Origin: JAAFIP01 sp963775085
GTDB lineage: Bacteria; Pseudomonadota; Gammaproteobacteria; Burkholderiales; Burkholderiaceae_C
Length of the DNA stretch: 64,000 bases
Direction of reading: 5' to 3'
Assembly: GCA_963775085.1 (NCBI GenBank)
Contig: CAVZHO010000010.1
Coordinates: forward strand, 62,001-126,000
The notes beneath the pieces were generated by a model that saw only the letters and a program-made list of their open reading frames with translations, was not told the DNA's origin and did not search any database. How positions within the stretch are numbered: position 1 is the stretch's first letter; every line of letters starts with the position of its first letter. Made by a program: the position numbers and the translations under genes. Shown piece after piece: positions 7,445 to 16,266 of the stretch.

Positions 7445-8116
7445 ATGTGCAGCCACTACCAGTCCTACAAAGAGCCGCGCCAGTTTAAGCAGGCGTTTGG
7501 CGTAGCGCCGCCTGCGGGTGCCAAGGACGATGTGTGGCCCTGCTACAGCGCCAGCCTGGTGCGCCGCCACCCGCAGGCCGATGTGGGCGACGATGCCGTG
7601 CCTGCCCGCGAGGCGCTGCTGGGCTTGTTTGGCCTGATACCGCACTGGGCTACCGACGGCAAAATGGGCAGGCGAACCTATAACGCGCGCAGCGAGACGG
7701 TGCACGAGAAACCCAGCTTTAGGGATGCCTGGGCCAAGGCGCAACACTGCATCGTACCCGCAGCGGCCATTTATGAGCCCGACTGGCGCAGCGGCAAAGC
7801 GCAGGCCACCCGCATCGCCCGCGCCGACGGCCAGCCCATGGGTATAGCGGGCCTGTGGGCCGCCTGGCGCGCGCCCTCGGGCGAGCTGGTGCACAGCTTT
7901 ACCATGCTCACACTCAATGCCGACGCACACCCGCTGATGCGCCAGTTTCACCGCCCCACGGATGAGAAGCGCATGGTAGCCATCCTGCCCGAGGCGCACT
8001 ACGCCGACTGGCTGAACGCCTCCGCACAGCACAGCCGGGAATTGGCTACAGCTGTACCCGGCAGAGCTGCTGGCGGCCACGCCTGCGCACGCCGCGGCGG
8101 GTGGTGTAGCAAGTAA
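7445..8116 (+). CDS. yedK: YedK/HMCES-family abasic-site shield protein (SRAP), 3' frameshift suspected
   Basis: Forms a covalent crosslink to abasic sites in single-stranded DNA through Cys2. The essential MC start is present (MCSHYQSY), as are YNARSET (Asn and Arg of the active site), the catalytic Glu in AAIYEPDW, and the His in HPLMRQFHRPTDEKRM. The length, 223 residues, fits. The last 30 residues (ELATAVPGRAAGGHA) do not look like the family, whereas the frame one base on reads LYPAELLAATPA, the usual ending, and stops at 8138. A one-base insertion near 8045-8052 is therefore likely; it would not touch the catalytic residues. Confidence 0.85.
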   Translation: MCSHYQSYKEPRQFKQAFGVAPPAGAKDDVWPCYSASLVRRHPQADVGDDAVPAREALLGLFGLIPHWATDGKMGRRTYNARSETVHEKPSFRDAWAKAQHCIVPAAAIYEPDWRSGKAQATRIARADGQPMGIAGLWAAWRAPSGELVHSFTMLTLNADAHPLMRQFHRPTDEKRMVAILPEAHYADWLNASAQHSRELATAVPGRAAGGHACARRGGWCSK

Positions 8117-8183
8117 TGTGGCTGGGGGCTTGTTTTAAGCTCCGGGCCGGTCTGCAAAACCAATTTACCCACAAAAAGTGCCC

Positions 8184-8226
8184 GTAGTCCCTGTCGTTTG
8201 GACGTAAGTAGCTATTGTATTTATAG

Positions 8227-8229
<3 letters not shown>
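8184..8229 (-). repeat. Dispersed repeat overlapping the livF stop codon
   Basis: On the plus strand GTAGTCCCTGTCGTTTGGAC, GTAAGTAGCTATTGTATTTA, TAGCT. Its end supplies the TAG stop codon of livF (reverse complement of CTA at 8227-8229). Confidence 0.75.
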
Positions 8230-8931
<702 letters not shown>

Positions 8932-8936
8932 GGTGT

Positions 8937-9683
8937 TTAGTGTTGACCCAGGTACACGCGCTTGACTTCGGCGTTGCTTTTAATCTCGTCGGGCGTGCCC
9001 TCGGCCAGCAGCTCGCCGTGGTGCAGCACCAAGAGGCGTTTGCACAGGCCCATGACGAGCTTCATTTTGTGCTCTACCAGAATAATGGTGCGCTCGGTGG
9101 CCAATTGCGTAATCAAGTCCATCATCACCATGGTCTCCTGCGGCGACATGCCTGCGGTAGGTTCGTCCATCAGCAGCAGCTTCGGACTACAGGCCAGGGC
9201 CATCGCCACCTCCAGCGATCGTTGCTGCCCGTGCGCCATGTCGCCCGACAGTTTATTGCGGCTGTCCTGCAAGCCCACACGCGCCAGCAGGGCGTCGGCG
9301 CGGTCATTCAATTCGCCATAGCTGCCACGTGGCTTGAAAATTTGGTACCGCGCGCTTTGCATTTGCAGCGCCACGCGCACGTTCTCGTGTGCGCTGAGCT
9401 GCTTGAACACATTGGTGATCTGAAAGCTTTTGGCAATGCCCATGCGCGCATAGTCGTGCTGCGCCAGGCGTGTGGTGTCACGCCCTTCAAACAGTACTTG
9501 ACCGTGGGTAGGCGGTATGCCACCGCTGATGACATTAAAAAAAGTGCTCTTGCCCGCGCCGTTGGGGCCGATGATCGCCGTGAGCTCGCCGCTGTAAAAG
9601 CGCGTGTTGATATTGTTCAGCGCCTGGAACTTGCCAAAGTAGCGCGAGACGGCGGTGACTTCAAGAATGGGAATTGCGCTCAT
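8937..9683 (-). CDS. livG: Branched-chain-amino-acid-type ABC transporter ATPase LivG
   Basis: Second ATPase of the Liv-type importer, 248 residues from the ATG at 9683 (MSAIPILEVTAVSRYFGKF). The open frame extends further upstream, but this ATG overlaps the livM stop as ATGA and matches the family start. Motifs: Walker A GPNGAGKST, signature region MAHGQQRSLEVAMAL (His in place of the usual Ser-Gly, common in LivG), Walker B LLLMDEPTAGMS and H-loop LVEHKMKLVM. The C-terminus ends NAEVKRVYLGQH. Confidence 0.92.
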   Translation of the reverse strand: MSAIPILEVTAVSRYFGKFQALNNINTRFYSGELTAIIGPNGAGKSTFFNVISGGIPPTHGQVLFEGRDTTRLAQHDYARMGIAKSFQITNVFKQLSAHENVRVALQMQSARYQIFKPRGSYGELNDRADALLARVGLQDSRNKLSGDMAHGQQRSLEVAMALACSPKLLLMDEPTAGMSPQETMVMMDLITQLATERTIILVEHKMKLVMGLCKRLLVLHHGELLAEGTPDEIKSNAEVKRVYLGQH

Positions 9684-10663
9684 GCGGTCCCCTTGATTTT
9701 TTGCTGCCAGCGCGCCACCCATTGCAGCACGGTGCCCCAAATGCCCTTGGGGAAGAACAGCACGAAAAACATGAAAATCATGCCCACCACCGCCATCCAG
9801 TACTTGGTGATATTGGTCACCACGTCTTCCAGATACAAAAACACTGCCGCGCCGATGAAGGGCCCCATAAAGGTGCCCATGCCGCCCAGTAGACACATCA
9901 TCACCGCCTGGCCGGACTGCACATAGTGCAGCGAATCAATCGGCACCATGGACAGGTGCAGGGCGCGCAGCGCCCCGGCCAGACCGCAGATGGCAGCGGA
10001 GAGCACAAACACCAAGAGCTTGCTGCGCGCGACATCAAAGCCGCAGGCAGCGGCGCGCTTTTCGTTCTCGCGGATGGCCTCGATCACCGCGCCAAAGGGC
10101 GAGCTGAGAATGCGCGAGACAAACCACAGCGCCAGCGCGACGAAAACCAGGATCACGTAGTATTTATTCAGCGGATTCAAAAAGTCGATGCTGATGCCGG
10201 GCAGGTTAATGGCTTCTACCTTCACGCCCCGCAGGCCGTTCTCGCCACCCGTCCAGTCGTCGGCCTTGTAAAAAGCGTAGTAGACAATTTGCGCCAGAGC
10301 CAAGGTGACCATGGAAAAGTAAATGCCGCGTGTGCGGATGGCCACATAGCCAATCACCAGCCCGGCAAAGCAGGACGCTGCCACGCCCACCACGATGGCC
10401 GCCCACCACGGCCAACCTGCGTGCACCACCACCATGCCTGCCAAATACCCCCCCACGCCCAGGAAGGCGGCGTGGCCAAATGACAGCATGCCGGTGTAGC
10501 CAAAGAGCAGGTTAAAACCGACGGCATACAAACCGAAGATCAAAATGTTAACGGCCAAAGCCTCATACGGCATGAGGAAAGGAAAGACCATGAGGAAGGC
10601 CAACGTGGCCGCTACGCGGTGTTGGCGGATATGGTCGATGGCATTGCTTATCTTGTGTTGCAT
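9680..10663 (-). CDS. livM: Liv-type ABC transporter permease LivM
   Basis: Inner-membrane permease, 327 residues from the ATG at 10663 (MQHKISNAIDHIRQHR). Multiple hydrophobic helices are visible, with the family hallmarks NLLFGYTGMLSFGHAAFLGVG early, RTRGIYFSMVTLALAQ in the middle and GGMGTFMGPFIGAAV near the end, followed by LFFPKGIWG. It lies 2 bases after livH and overlaps livG by four bases, so the three are translationally tight. Confidence 0.93.
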   Translation of the reverse strand: MQHKISNAIDHIRQHRVAATLAFLMVFPFLMPYEALAVNILIFGLYAVGFNLLFGYTGMLSFGHAAFLGVGGYLAGMVVVHAGWPWWAAIVVGVAASCFAGLVIGYVAIRTRGIYFSMVTLALAQIVYYAFYKADDWTGGENGLRGVKVEAINLPGISIDFLNPLNKYYVILVFVALALWFVSRILSSPFGAVIEAIRENEKRAAACGFDVARSKLLVFVLSAAICGLAGALRALHLSMVPIDSLHYVQSGQAVMMCLLGGMGTFMGPFIGAAVFLYLEDVVTNITKYWMAVVGMIFMFFVLFFPKGIWGTVLQWVARWQQKIKGTA

Positions 10664-10665
10664 CG

Positions 10666-11550
10666 TTAACTCATCAAACCGGCTTTGCCGAAAAAGCCTT
10701 GCGGACGGATCAGCAGCACCACGGCCATCAAGACAAAAATCGACATCTCGGCGTAGGCGGGTGCAAACAGCGAGGTCATGGCAAACACCACGCCCACCAG
10801 CAACCCAGCAATCACCGCACCGGGCAGCGAGCCCATACCGCCTACCACCGTCACCACAAAGGATTCGGCCAGGATAGGAATGCCCATCTCCGGGTTGACC
10901 GCCCGGGTAGGCGCAGCCAGCAAGCCCGACAGGCCTGCAATGGCGGTGCCGATGCCAAACACCATCAACCACACTTTAGAGATGTCGATGCCCAGCACCT
11001 TGACAATCTCGGGGTCACGCGAACCTGCGCGGATGATCAGTCCGTAACGGGTTTTCTCAATGAATAGCCACAAACCCAGCACAATGACAGCAGTAGCTGC
11101 TATTAAAAACAACCTATACAAAGGGAAATGGCCAAAGCCCAGGTTCACCGCACCACGCAGCTCGGGCGGCGTAGAACTGGGCACCCCCTCAATGCCAAAG
11201 ACAAAACGCATGGCTTCAATCATCACGTAGGACAGGCCAAAGGTCAGGAGCAGCGGGTAGTCGATGCCGCGCCCGTACAGCGGCCGCACCAAGAACCGCT
11301 CGCACAGCAGACCAATGGCCCCCACGGCTAACGGTACCAACAGCAGGCTGAACCAGAAGCTGCCCGTCAGGGTCATGAAGTACACGCCCAGGAAAGCGCC
11401 GACCATGAAAAACGCACCGTGGGCAAAATTGACCACGGTGAGCATGCCAAAGATCAACGACAGGCCGACCGCCAAGAGCGCATACACAGCGCCCAAGGCA
11501 ATGCCCGTCATAAGCTGCAGTGCGAATAGATCCGGAGTGATGTCAGCCAT
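10666..11550 (-). CDS. livH: Liv-type ABC transporter permease LivH
   Basis: Second permease, 294 residues. Hallmarks are GIALGAVYALLAVGLSLIFG near the N-terminus, VNFAHGAFFMVGAF, the central EAA-like loop around RAGSRDPEIVKVLGID and GGMGSLPGAVIAGLLVG near the end, closing with RPQGFFGKAG. The codons for the helix LFLIAATAVIVLG contain a short stretch (TTTTTAATAGCAGCTACTGC) that weakly resembles the dispersed AGCTA repeat. A long inverted-repeat element separates it from the binding-protein gene upstream. Confidence 0.93.
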   Translation of the reverse strand: MADITPDLFALQLMTGIALGAVYALLAVGLSLIFGMLTVVNFAHGAFFMVGAFLGVYFMTLTGSFWFSLLLVPLAVGAIGLLCERFLVRPLYGRGIDYPLLLTFGLSYVMIEAMRFVFGIEGVPSSTPPELRGAVNLGFGHFPLYRLFLIAATAVIVLGLWLFIEKTRYGLIIRAGSRDPEIVKVLGIDISKVWLMVFGIGTAIAGLSGLLAAPTRAVNPEMGIPILAESFVVTVVGGMGSLPGAVIAGLLVGVVFAMTSLFAPAYAEMSIFVLMAVVLLIRPQGFFGKAGLMS

Positions 11551-11576
11551 GATTATTTACTGCGCGGTGCAATCAG

Positions 11577-11701
11577 AGGTAACGCAAAAAGCGCAAAAAA
11601 TACGCCAAAAACGCAAAACTATATTGAAAGTATTGATCTGGTTATTTTTCATATCATTTTTTGCGATTTTGGTATCTTGTTTTGCGATTTTTGCGTTACC
11701 T
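11577..11701. repeat. Long inverted repeat of GCGCAAA-type units between livK and livH
   Basis: Two arms of about 42 bases pair: the left begins AGGTAACGCAAAAAGCGCAA (11577) and the reverse complement of the right begins AGGTAACGCAAAAATCGCAA (11701). Each arm consists of short iterated units around CGCAAAA. The loop (about 11619-11658) is AT-rich. As RNA on the minus strand it would form a strong hairpin between the highly expressed binding-protein gene and the permease genes. The same architecture recurs at 27407-27625 and 36641-36806. Confidence 0.8.
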
Positions 11702-11734
11702 GTTTTATTCTGATTGCCAGGATATCAATCGCTA

Positions 11735-12982
11735 TCAGGTGCTGATCTTGTGGCCCAACTCGTCGCAGGTGCGCAAGTTTTTCTCGTTGGACTCCTCGAT
11801 AGCCAGCACGTTGAAGACGTCGTATTTGTCTTTCATGTTTTTCGATTTGGACTCAACAATGATCACCGACTGCACTGACTGGTGGTCGCACTTGCGGTAG
11901 GCTTGATCGCCCTTGTACCAGTTGTAGCGCAACTGGCGCAGGGCAATGCTGACCTTGATGGATTCGGTAGATTTGGCTTCGCGTACGGCCTGCAGCACAC
12001 TGCGCACGCCCGCATAGCCCAATGCGCCGTAGTCTGATGGCACGCCCCCGTTGTGGGCCTTGCGGTACTTGTCGTTAAAGGCGCGCGCCGCTGGAATTTT
12101 GTCTTCCATGCCCCAGTAGTAGGATGTGCCGCCAATCATGCCGTCAAAGGCCTCGGCACCGCCAGCCTGGCGGGCGGTGTACAGCAGCACCGGGGTGATG
12201 ACCTTCATGTTGGCCTTCAAACCAAAATCGGTGATCTGCTTGGCGGCATTGACCAGGTCGCGGCCAAAGCTGCACAGCACCAGCACGTCGGGCTTGGCGG
12301 CCTGGATGCGCGGCAGGAAGGAGGAGAAATCTGCCGTGCCCAGTGGGTGGCGAATATCGGCCACGGTTTGCATGCCATAGGCCTGGCCCACCCGCTGAAA
12401 GCCCCGTACCATCTCGTGGCCATAGGCGTAGTCGGCTGTCAGCAGCGCCATTTTTTTGCCAAACTTGGGGAAGGCATAGCGCCCCACTGCTCCGGCTGTG
12501 AGGTGCGGTGTGAGCGCCTCATGGAAGGTGTACAAAGACCAGTCTTTGGCTTCGTTGATGGCGTCTGATTGGCTGATGGAGTTGAAAATAATTTTGCGGT
12601 CACGGCAGACGGCGTTGATCGACAACTGGGTGGCAGCCGACAGCGAACCGACGACAAAATCAACCTTGTCTTTTTCGATGAGTTCCAGCGTGCGGGTGGC
12701 TGCCTCGCCGGGATTGAGTTTGTCATCACGCACCAGCAGCTCGGCCTTGCGGCCGTTGTAGCCGCCGGTGTCGTTAAATTCCTTGATGGCAATCTCGGCG
12801 CAGCGCACCTGGTCTTGCGCCTCGGCAGAGAACGCGCCGGTCAGCGGTACCGGAAAGCCAATTTTGATCGGCGTGGTTTGCGCCCACGCGGTATTGAGCA
12901 AGGAGGGAGCGACGGCGGCCGCTGCACCACCGACCAGCAAGGTACGGCGGGCAGTATTGAAGGGGGTGTGATTCTCAGACAT
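11735..12982 (-). CDS. Liv-type ABC transporter substrate-binding protein
   Basis: Periplasmic binding protein of the type-1 fold, 415 residues. The N-terminus NTARRTLLVGGAAAAVAPSL has an RR pair and Ala-rich core ending TAWAQ, compatible with Tat or Sec export. The mature protein begins IKIGFPVPLTGAFSAEAQDQ, with the conserved GGYNGRKAELLVRDDKLNP and ATRTLELIEKDKVDFVVG stretches. Substrate cannot be read from sequence; the linked oxygenases suggest an aromatic ligand. First gene of the livKHMGF set. Confidence 0.88.
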   Translation of the reverse strand: MSENHTPFNTARRTLLVGGAAAAVAPSLLNTAWAQTTPIKIGFPVPLTGAFSAEAQDQVRCAEIAIKEFNDTGGYNGRKAELLVRDDKLNPGEAATRTLELIEKDKVDFVVGSLSAATQLSINAVCRDRKIIFNSISQSDAINEAKDWSLYTFHEALTPHLTAGAVGRYAFPKFGKKMALLTADYAYGHEMVRGFQRVGQAYGMQTVADIRHPLGTADFSSFLPRIQAAKPDVLVLCSFGRDLVNAAKQITDFGLKANMKVITPVLLYTARQAGGAEAFDGMIGGTSYYWGMEDKIPAARAFNDKYRKAHNGGVPSDYGALGYAGVRSVLQAVREAKSTESIKVSIALRQLRYNWYKGDQAYRKCDHQSVQSVIIVESKSKNMKDKYDVFNVLAIEESNEKNLRTCDELGHKIST

Positions 12983-13030
12983 ACAAATCTCCGGTTAAGG
13001 TGGGTTAATGGTGAAGGGGAACAGGGAACA

Positions 13031-14263
13031 CTAAGGCACCGCTGCCAGCGCGCTGGTCTCGCTGCGGGTTTTAGACAAGTCGATGGCGGTCTCTAGCATG
13101 ACGCTGCGGGCAGTGCGCGGCTGCGTCGCTGCCTGCGCACCCAACTGGCCGAGCGCCTGCATATAGGCACCTAGCGCACGGCCCCGTTGCACTACCGCCA
13201 TGCTCTCTGGCAGGCGGGTTCGCTCATACGCCCGCAAGGCCTGCGGCGTTGCGCCATGCTGGGCAATGCAGTCGGCTAGCGCAGCAGCATCTTCAGCCGC
13301 CTTGGTCACGCCCATGCCTACATGCGGGCGGGCGACAAAGGCGGCATCGCCCAGCAGGGCCACGCGGTCAAAAGCCACTTGGCTGCTGGCGCAGTCGTAG
13401 ATGGGCTGCAAAAAGGGCTGCGCGGTTTTTTCCAGCATTTCGGCAAACTGGGGTGCGAGTTTTTCCCGGGCGATTTGGCGCACCGCTGCTACATGCTGCC
13501 AGGCAACCTTGTTGGGCGAAATGCCCAACGGGTAATACTGACCATCGGCATCGGTCATCAAATTTTTCAACTCTGGCTCTGACGCAGGGCGGTACCACAC
13601 AAAGTTGTAGCGGCGCTGACCGCGCATGGTGGCATTGCCTGCGCCTGCCACGGGGTAGCCAATCAACTGCTCGCCAGGGGCTACGCCAAAGCCAAAGGTG
13701 TCGAACACCGTTTTTAAAGTCAGTTGCGACAGCACCGCCTCATCGCACACACCGCGCCAGGCGACATAGCCTGCGTACTGCGGTTGCACCTGGGGAGCCA
13801 GCTGGGCGCGCACCGTGGAGCGGATGCCATCGGCAGCGACCACCAAGTCGGCCGCAAAGCCGCGACCATCCTCGCACTGCACCTGCACGCCTGTCGGGCT
13901 TTGCTCTACGCGAGCCACTGAAGCGCCAAAGTGCATGCGCTGCGCATCTAGCGCCGCAGACAGCATGGCGTACAGGCGGCTCCAGGAGGTGAGCACTTGC
14001 GAAATGTAGGCATGCTCTACCACCGCACCGTCTTTTGCCAACACCACACGCTCGGTCACGGCCACGCCTAAAGACGCGTCCACCGTCAAACCACAGCGCT
14101 CTAGCGCCGCCATCAAAGGCTGGTGGGTCACGATGCCCGCACCACGCCCGGCTAAGGACGAGGCGGCCTTCTCCAGCACCTGCACATCATGCCCCGCGCG
14201 CAGCAGCATATGGGCGGCCATCAAACCGCCCAGTGATCCGCCTATGACGAGAATGCGCGCCAT
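13031..14263 (-). CDS. FAD-dependent aromatic/heteroaromatic monooxygenase
   Basis: Flavin monooxygenase of the para-hydroxybenzoate hydroxylase class, 410 residues. It shows the dinucleotide-binding N-terminus ILVIGGSLGGLMAAHMLL, the DG motif LVVAADGIRSTVRAQL, and the GD motif ALLGDAAFVARPHVGMGVTK that contacts the ribityl chain. The overall pattern reminds me of 2,6-dihydroxypyridine 3-hydroxylase and related N-heterocycle hydroxylases, but I cannot separate this from urate-type or other members. The ATG directly follows the stop of the VOC gene (no gap). It probably hydroxylates the product of the molybdenum hydroxylase encoded across the divergent promoter. Confidence 0.8.
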   Translation of the reverse strand: MARILVIGGSLGGLMAAHMLLRAGHDVQVLEKAASSLAGRGAGIVTHQPLMAALERCGLTVDASLGVAVTERVVLAKDGAVVEHAYISQVLTSWSRLYAMLSAALDAQRMHFGASVARVEQSPTGVQVQCEDGRGFAADLVVAADGIRSTVRAQLAPQVQPQYAGYVAWRGVCDEAVLSQLTLKTVFDTFGFGVAPGEQLIGYPVAGAGNATMRGQRRYNFVWYRPASEPELKNLMTDADGQYYPLGISPNKVAWQHVAAVRQIAREKLAPQFAEMLEKTAQPFLQPIYDCASSQVAFDRVALLGDAAFVARPHVGMGVTKAAEDAAALADCIAQHGATPQALRAYERTRLPESMAVVQRGRALGAYMQALGQLGAQAATQPRTARSVMLETAIDLSKTRSETSALAAVP

Positions 14264-14731
14264 TTAAGCCGTTGCAGCCTTCTGTTTGGCGTGGAGCGCG
14301 GTGCTCTCGGCCTCGGGGTAGTTGAGTTCAATCACGATGCCCGTAGGGTCGTCCAAAAACAATTGGTGCAAGCCAATCGAGGGCACGGTGCGCTCGCGGC
14401 AGGGCACGCCCATGGACTTGAGGTGCGCCAGCATGGTCTCCAGCCCGGTGGCAAAAAAAGCGATATGGTCTACCGCGCCCGAGCCTTTCATGCTGGAGAC
14501 ATCACGGTCCCCCAGGTATTTCTTCAAACCCTCGGGGTCGTTTTTGTCCATGCCGATGATGTGCACCACGGCGTTGGCAATATTGTCATGGCTGCCGGCA
14601 TACATCCACGCGCCGGGGAAGGGGAACGGCGGACGCGGCCCGCTGGTCAGGCCCAGCACCTTGCTGTAGAAATGCTGCGTCGCATCCATATCCAGGGTGC
14701 GGATGGAAAAATGGTTGAGTGACAAGGCCAT
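14264..14731 (-). CDS. VOC-family metalloprotein (glyoxalase/dioxygenase superfamily)
   Basis: A 155-residue vicinal-oxygen-chelate protein. The ATG at 14731 (MALSLNHFSIRTLDMD) has AGGAGAATT-like spacing upstream and fits the domain start. Two beta-alpha-beta-beta-beta units are visible, with probable metal ligands His in LNHFSIRT, His in AVDHIAFFAT and Glu in DPTGIVIELNYPE. Members act as ring-cleavage dioxygenases, isomerases or glyoxalases. Placed between a TetR gene and a flavin monooxygenase, it is most simply a further catabolic step or a detoxifying enzyme for the same compound. Confidence 0.8.
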   Translation of the reverse strand: MALSLNHFSIRTLDMDATQHFYSKVLGLTSGPRPPFPFPGAWMYAGSHDNIANAVVHIIGMDKNDPEGLKKYLGDRDVSSMKGSGAVDHIAFFATGLETMLAHLKSMGVPCRERTVPSIGLHQLFLDDPTGIVIELNYPEAESTALHAKQKAATA

Positions 14732-14742
14732 CGTAAATTCTC

Positions 14743-15429
14743 CTAAGTGTCTAACACCGCGCTCACCGACAACAGGTAGGCGAGCACCTGGTCGTGGATA
14801 TAGCGTGCATCTTGCGTGTCGGTTTTGGCCGTACACACGCTGTGCCCATAGATCCAGCGGCGCATGCCCATGTAAAAAATACTGCCATGCAAGCCCATCA
14901 GTAGCTCCAGCTCACGCTTGGTAGATTTTCCACGCAATGGGGCACATCGGTACTTGCGGGTTTCCCGTACAAGGCGCGGAAACAGTTTGTCATGCAGCAT
15001 GGCAAAGTACTGGTCGGTAATGTAGCGGTCCGACAGGCCAGAGAAGACGAAAATACGTACCCAGTTGGACTTGAGGATGACGCTGGCATATTCGCTGTAA
15101 AAGCGGGTCAACTTGGTCTCTGTGTCCAGCAAGTCATCGTCCAGCAACGCTTCCCACGCGGGGTTCCAGCGCCCGGCAAACATCTCGTTGTACACCCGCT
15201 CGATCAAGGCCTGCTTGGTGGGAAAGTAGTGGTACAGCAGGGTATGGGTGATGCCCAGTTGCTGGGCCAAGTCCCGCAGTTGCCCACCCAGCCCGTGCTG
15301 CGAAAAAAACTCCACCGCGCCATCCACAATCTGGCGCTCGCGGTCAGCTGGGGTGAGCCTGCGCCCGGCGGGCACGGCGGCTGGCCGTGCGTTTGTCGCT
15401 GGTGCAGGGTTTCCCCGGATGGAAGACAT
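14743..15429 (-). CDS. TetR-family regulator of the catabolic cluster
   Basis: A 228-residue regulator. After a Pro/Ala-rich leader, the DNA-binding domain runs from about residue 28 to 80, with ERQIVDGAVEFFSQHGLGG, then LAQQLGITHTLLYHYFPTK, the recognition helix-turn-helix. The ligand domain has no recognisable subfamily. It is divergent from coxG with about 140 bases between, containing a palindrome that is its likely operator. Repression relieved by the substrate or an intermediate is the likely mode; this is inference. VOC, monooxygenase and liv genes lie downstream on the same strand. Confidence 0.88.
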   Translation of the reverse strand: MSSIRGNPAPATNARPAAVPAGRRLTPADRERQIVDGAVEFFSQHGLGGQLRDLAQQLGITHTLLYHYFPTKQALIERVYNEMFAGRWNPAWEALLDDDLLDTETKLTRFYSEYASVILKSNWVRIFVFSGLSDRYITDQYFAMLHDKLFPRLVRETRKYRCAPLRGKSTKRELELLMGLHGSIFYMGMRRWIYGHSVCTAKTDTQDARYIHDQVLAYLLSVSAVLDT

Positions 15430-15440
15430 GGCTTAGTTGG

Positions 15441-15463
15441 TAAATAGTCTGGGGACTAATTTA
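15441..15463. promoter_or_regulatory. Palindromic operator candidate between tetR and coxG
   Basis: TAAATAGTCTGGGGACTAAT followed by TTA is a near-perfect palindrome: arms TAGTC and GACTA around a four-base spacer TGGG, extended on both sides by TTTA/TAAA. It lies 12 bases upstream of the tetR start codon and about 110 bases before coxG, the expected place for an autoregulatory TetR site controlling both directions. Confidence 0.65.
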
Positions 15464-15570
15464 ACGCTTGGTCAATAAAGCGGTATTGGGAGATACCCGA
15501 GCCTGCTCATTGACTTGCAGCTTCCCTCCCGCTACCGCATCGCAACCCACACTACGCTAAGGCATCCCCC

Positions 15571-16227
15571 ATGGAATTACAAGGCAGCGTCACTATCCCC
15601 GCCACACCCACCCAGGTGTGGCAAGCCCTCAACGACCCGGAGGTACTGCGCCAGTGCATCCCCGGTTGCGAAGCGGTGCAGCACATATCCGCTGAAGAAA
15701 TGCATGCCCGCGTGCTGCTGCGCATGGGCCCGGTGCGCGCCCGCTTTGCTGGCAAGGTGAAGATGAGCGACATTCGCCCGCTGCAAGGCTACACGCTCAA
15801 TTTTGAAGGCTCGGGCGGAAGCGCGGGATTTGCGCGCGGCAGCTCGGTGGTCACACTTTCTGCAGTCGATAACAGTACTTTACTCAGCTACACCGCGCAG
15901 GCCTCGGTAGCAGGCAAGTTGGGGCAAATTGGTGGGCGGCTGATGGATGCTTCGGCTGGGCAATTGGCGGACAAGTTTTTTAATAACTTCAAAGCGCATC
16001 TAAGCGAGCGTGGTGAGGCTTTAGCCATAGCTGACACGGCGACTGCTGTAGCAGGCAGCGCTAGTTTGGCTGCTGCGGGCACCGCAGGGGCAAGTACCTA
16101 CACGCACCACGCTGCCCAAAACCCCAGCACCTGGGCCGGGCGGGAAGTGCCGCGCCTGCTGTGGTTTGCTGCGGGTGTAGCTGCCACAAGCATCGGGGTG
16201 TGGATGGGCGCACATTGGCTGCGCTAA
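15571..16227 (+). CDS. CoxG/SRPBCC family protein with C-terminal membrane anchor
   Basis: A 218-residue CoxG-like protein (carbon monoxide dehydrogenase subunit G family). The START/SRPBCC domain covers residues 1-150: MELQGSVTIPATPTQVWQAL, QCIPGCEAVQHIS, FAGKVKMSDIRP. An Ala/Thr-rich linker follows and then a single helix near the C-terminus (LLWFAAGVAATSIGVWMGA). CoxG proteins are thought to recruit the maturing molybdenum hydroxylase to the membrane, so its place directly before the three hydroxylase genes is expected. First gene of the plus-strand unit. Confidence 0.85.
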   Translation: MELQGSVTIPATPTQVWQALNDPEVLRQCIPGCEAVQHISAEEMHARVLLRMGPVRARFAGKVKMSDIRPLQGYTLNFEGSGGSAGFARGSSVVTLSAVDNSTLLSYTAQASVAGKLGQIGGRLMDASAGQLADKFFNNFKAHLSERGEALAIADTATAVAGSASLAAAGTAGASTYTHHAAQNPSTWAGREVPRLLWFAAGVAATSIGVWMGAHWLR

Positions 16228-16266
16228 GCGCCTGCTACTGTTTGATAAATCACAAGGAACAACCCC

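Noticed and set aside
8940..9926. 328-codon plus-strand frame opposite livG and livM
   Set aside because: Antisense shadow; no recognisable motif and both ABC genes are complete.
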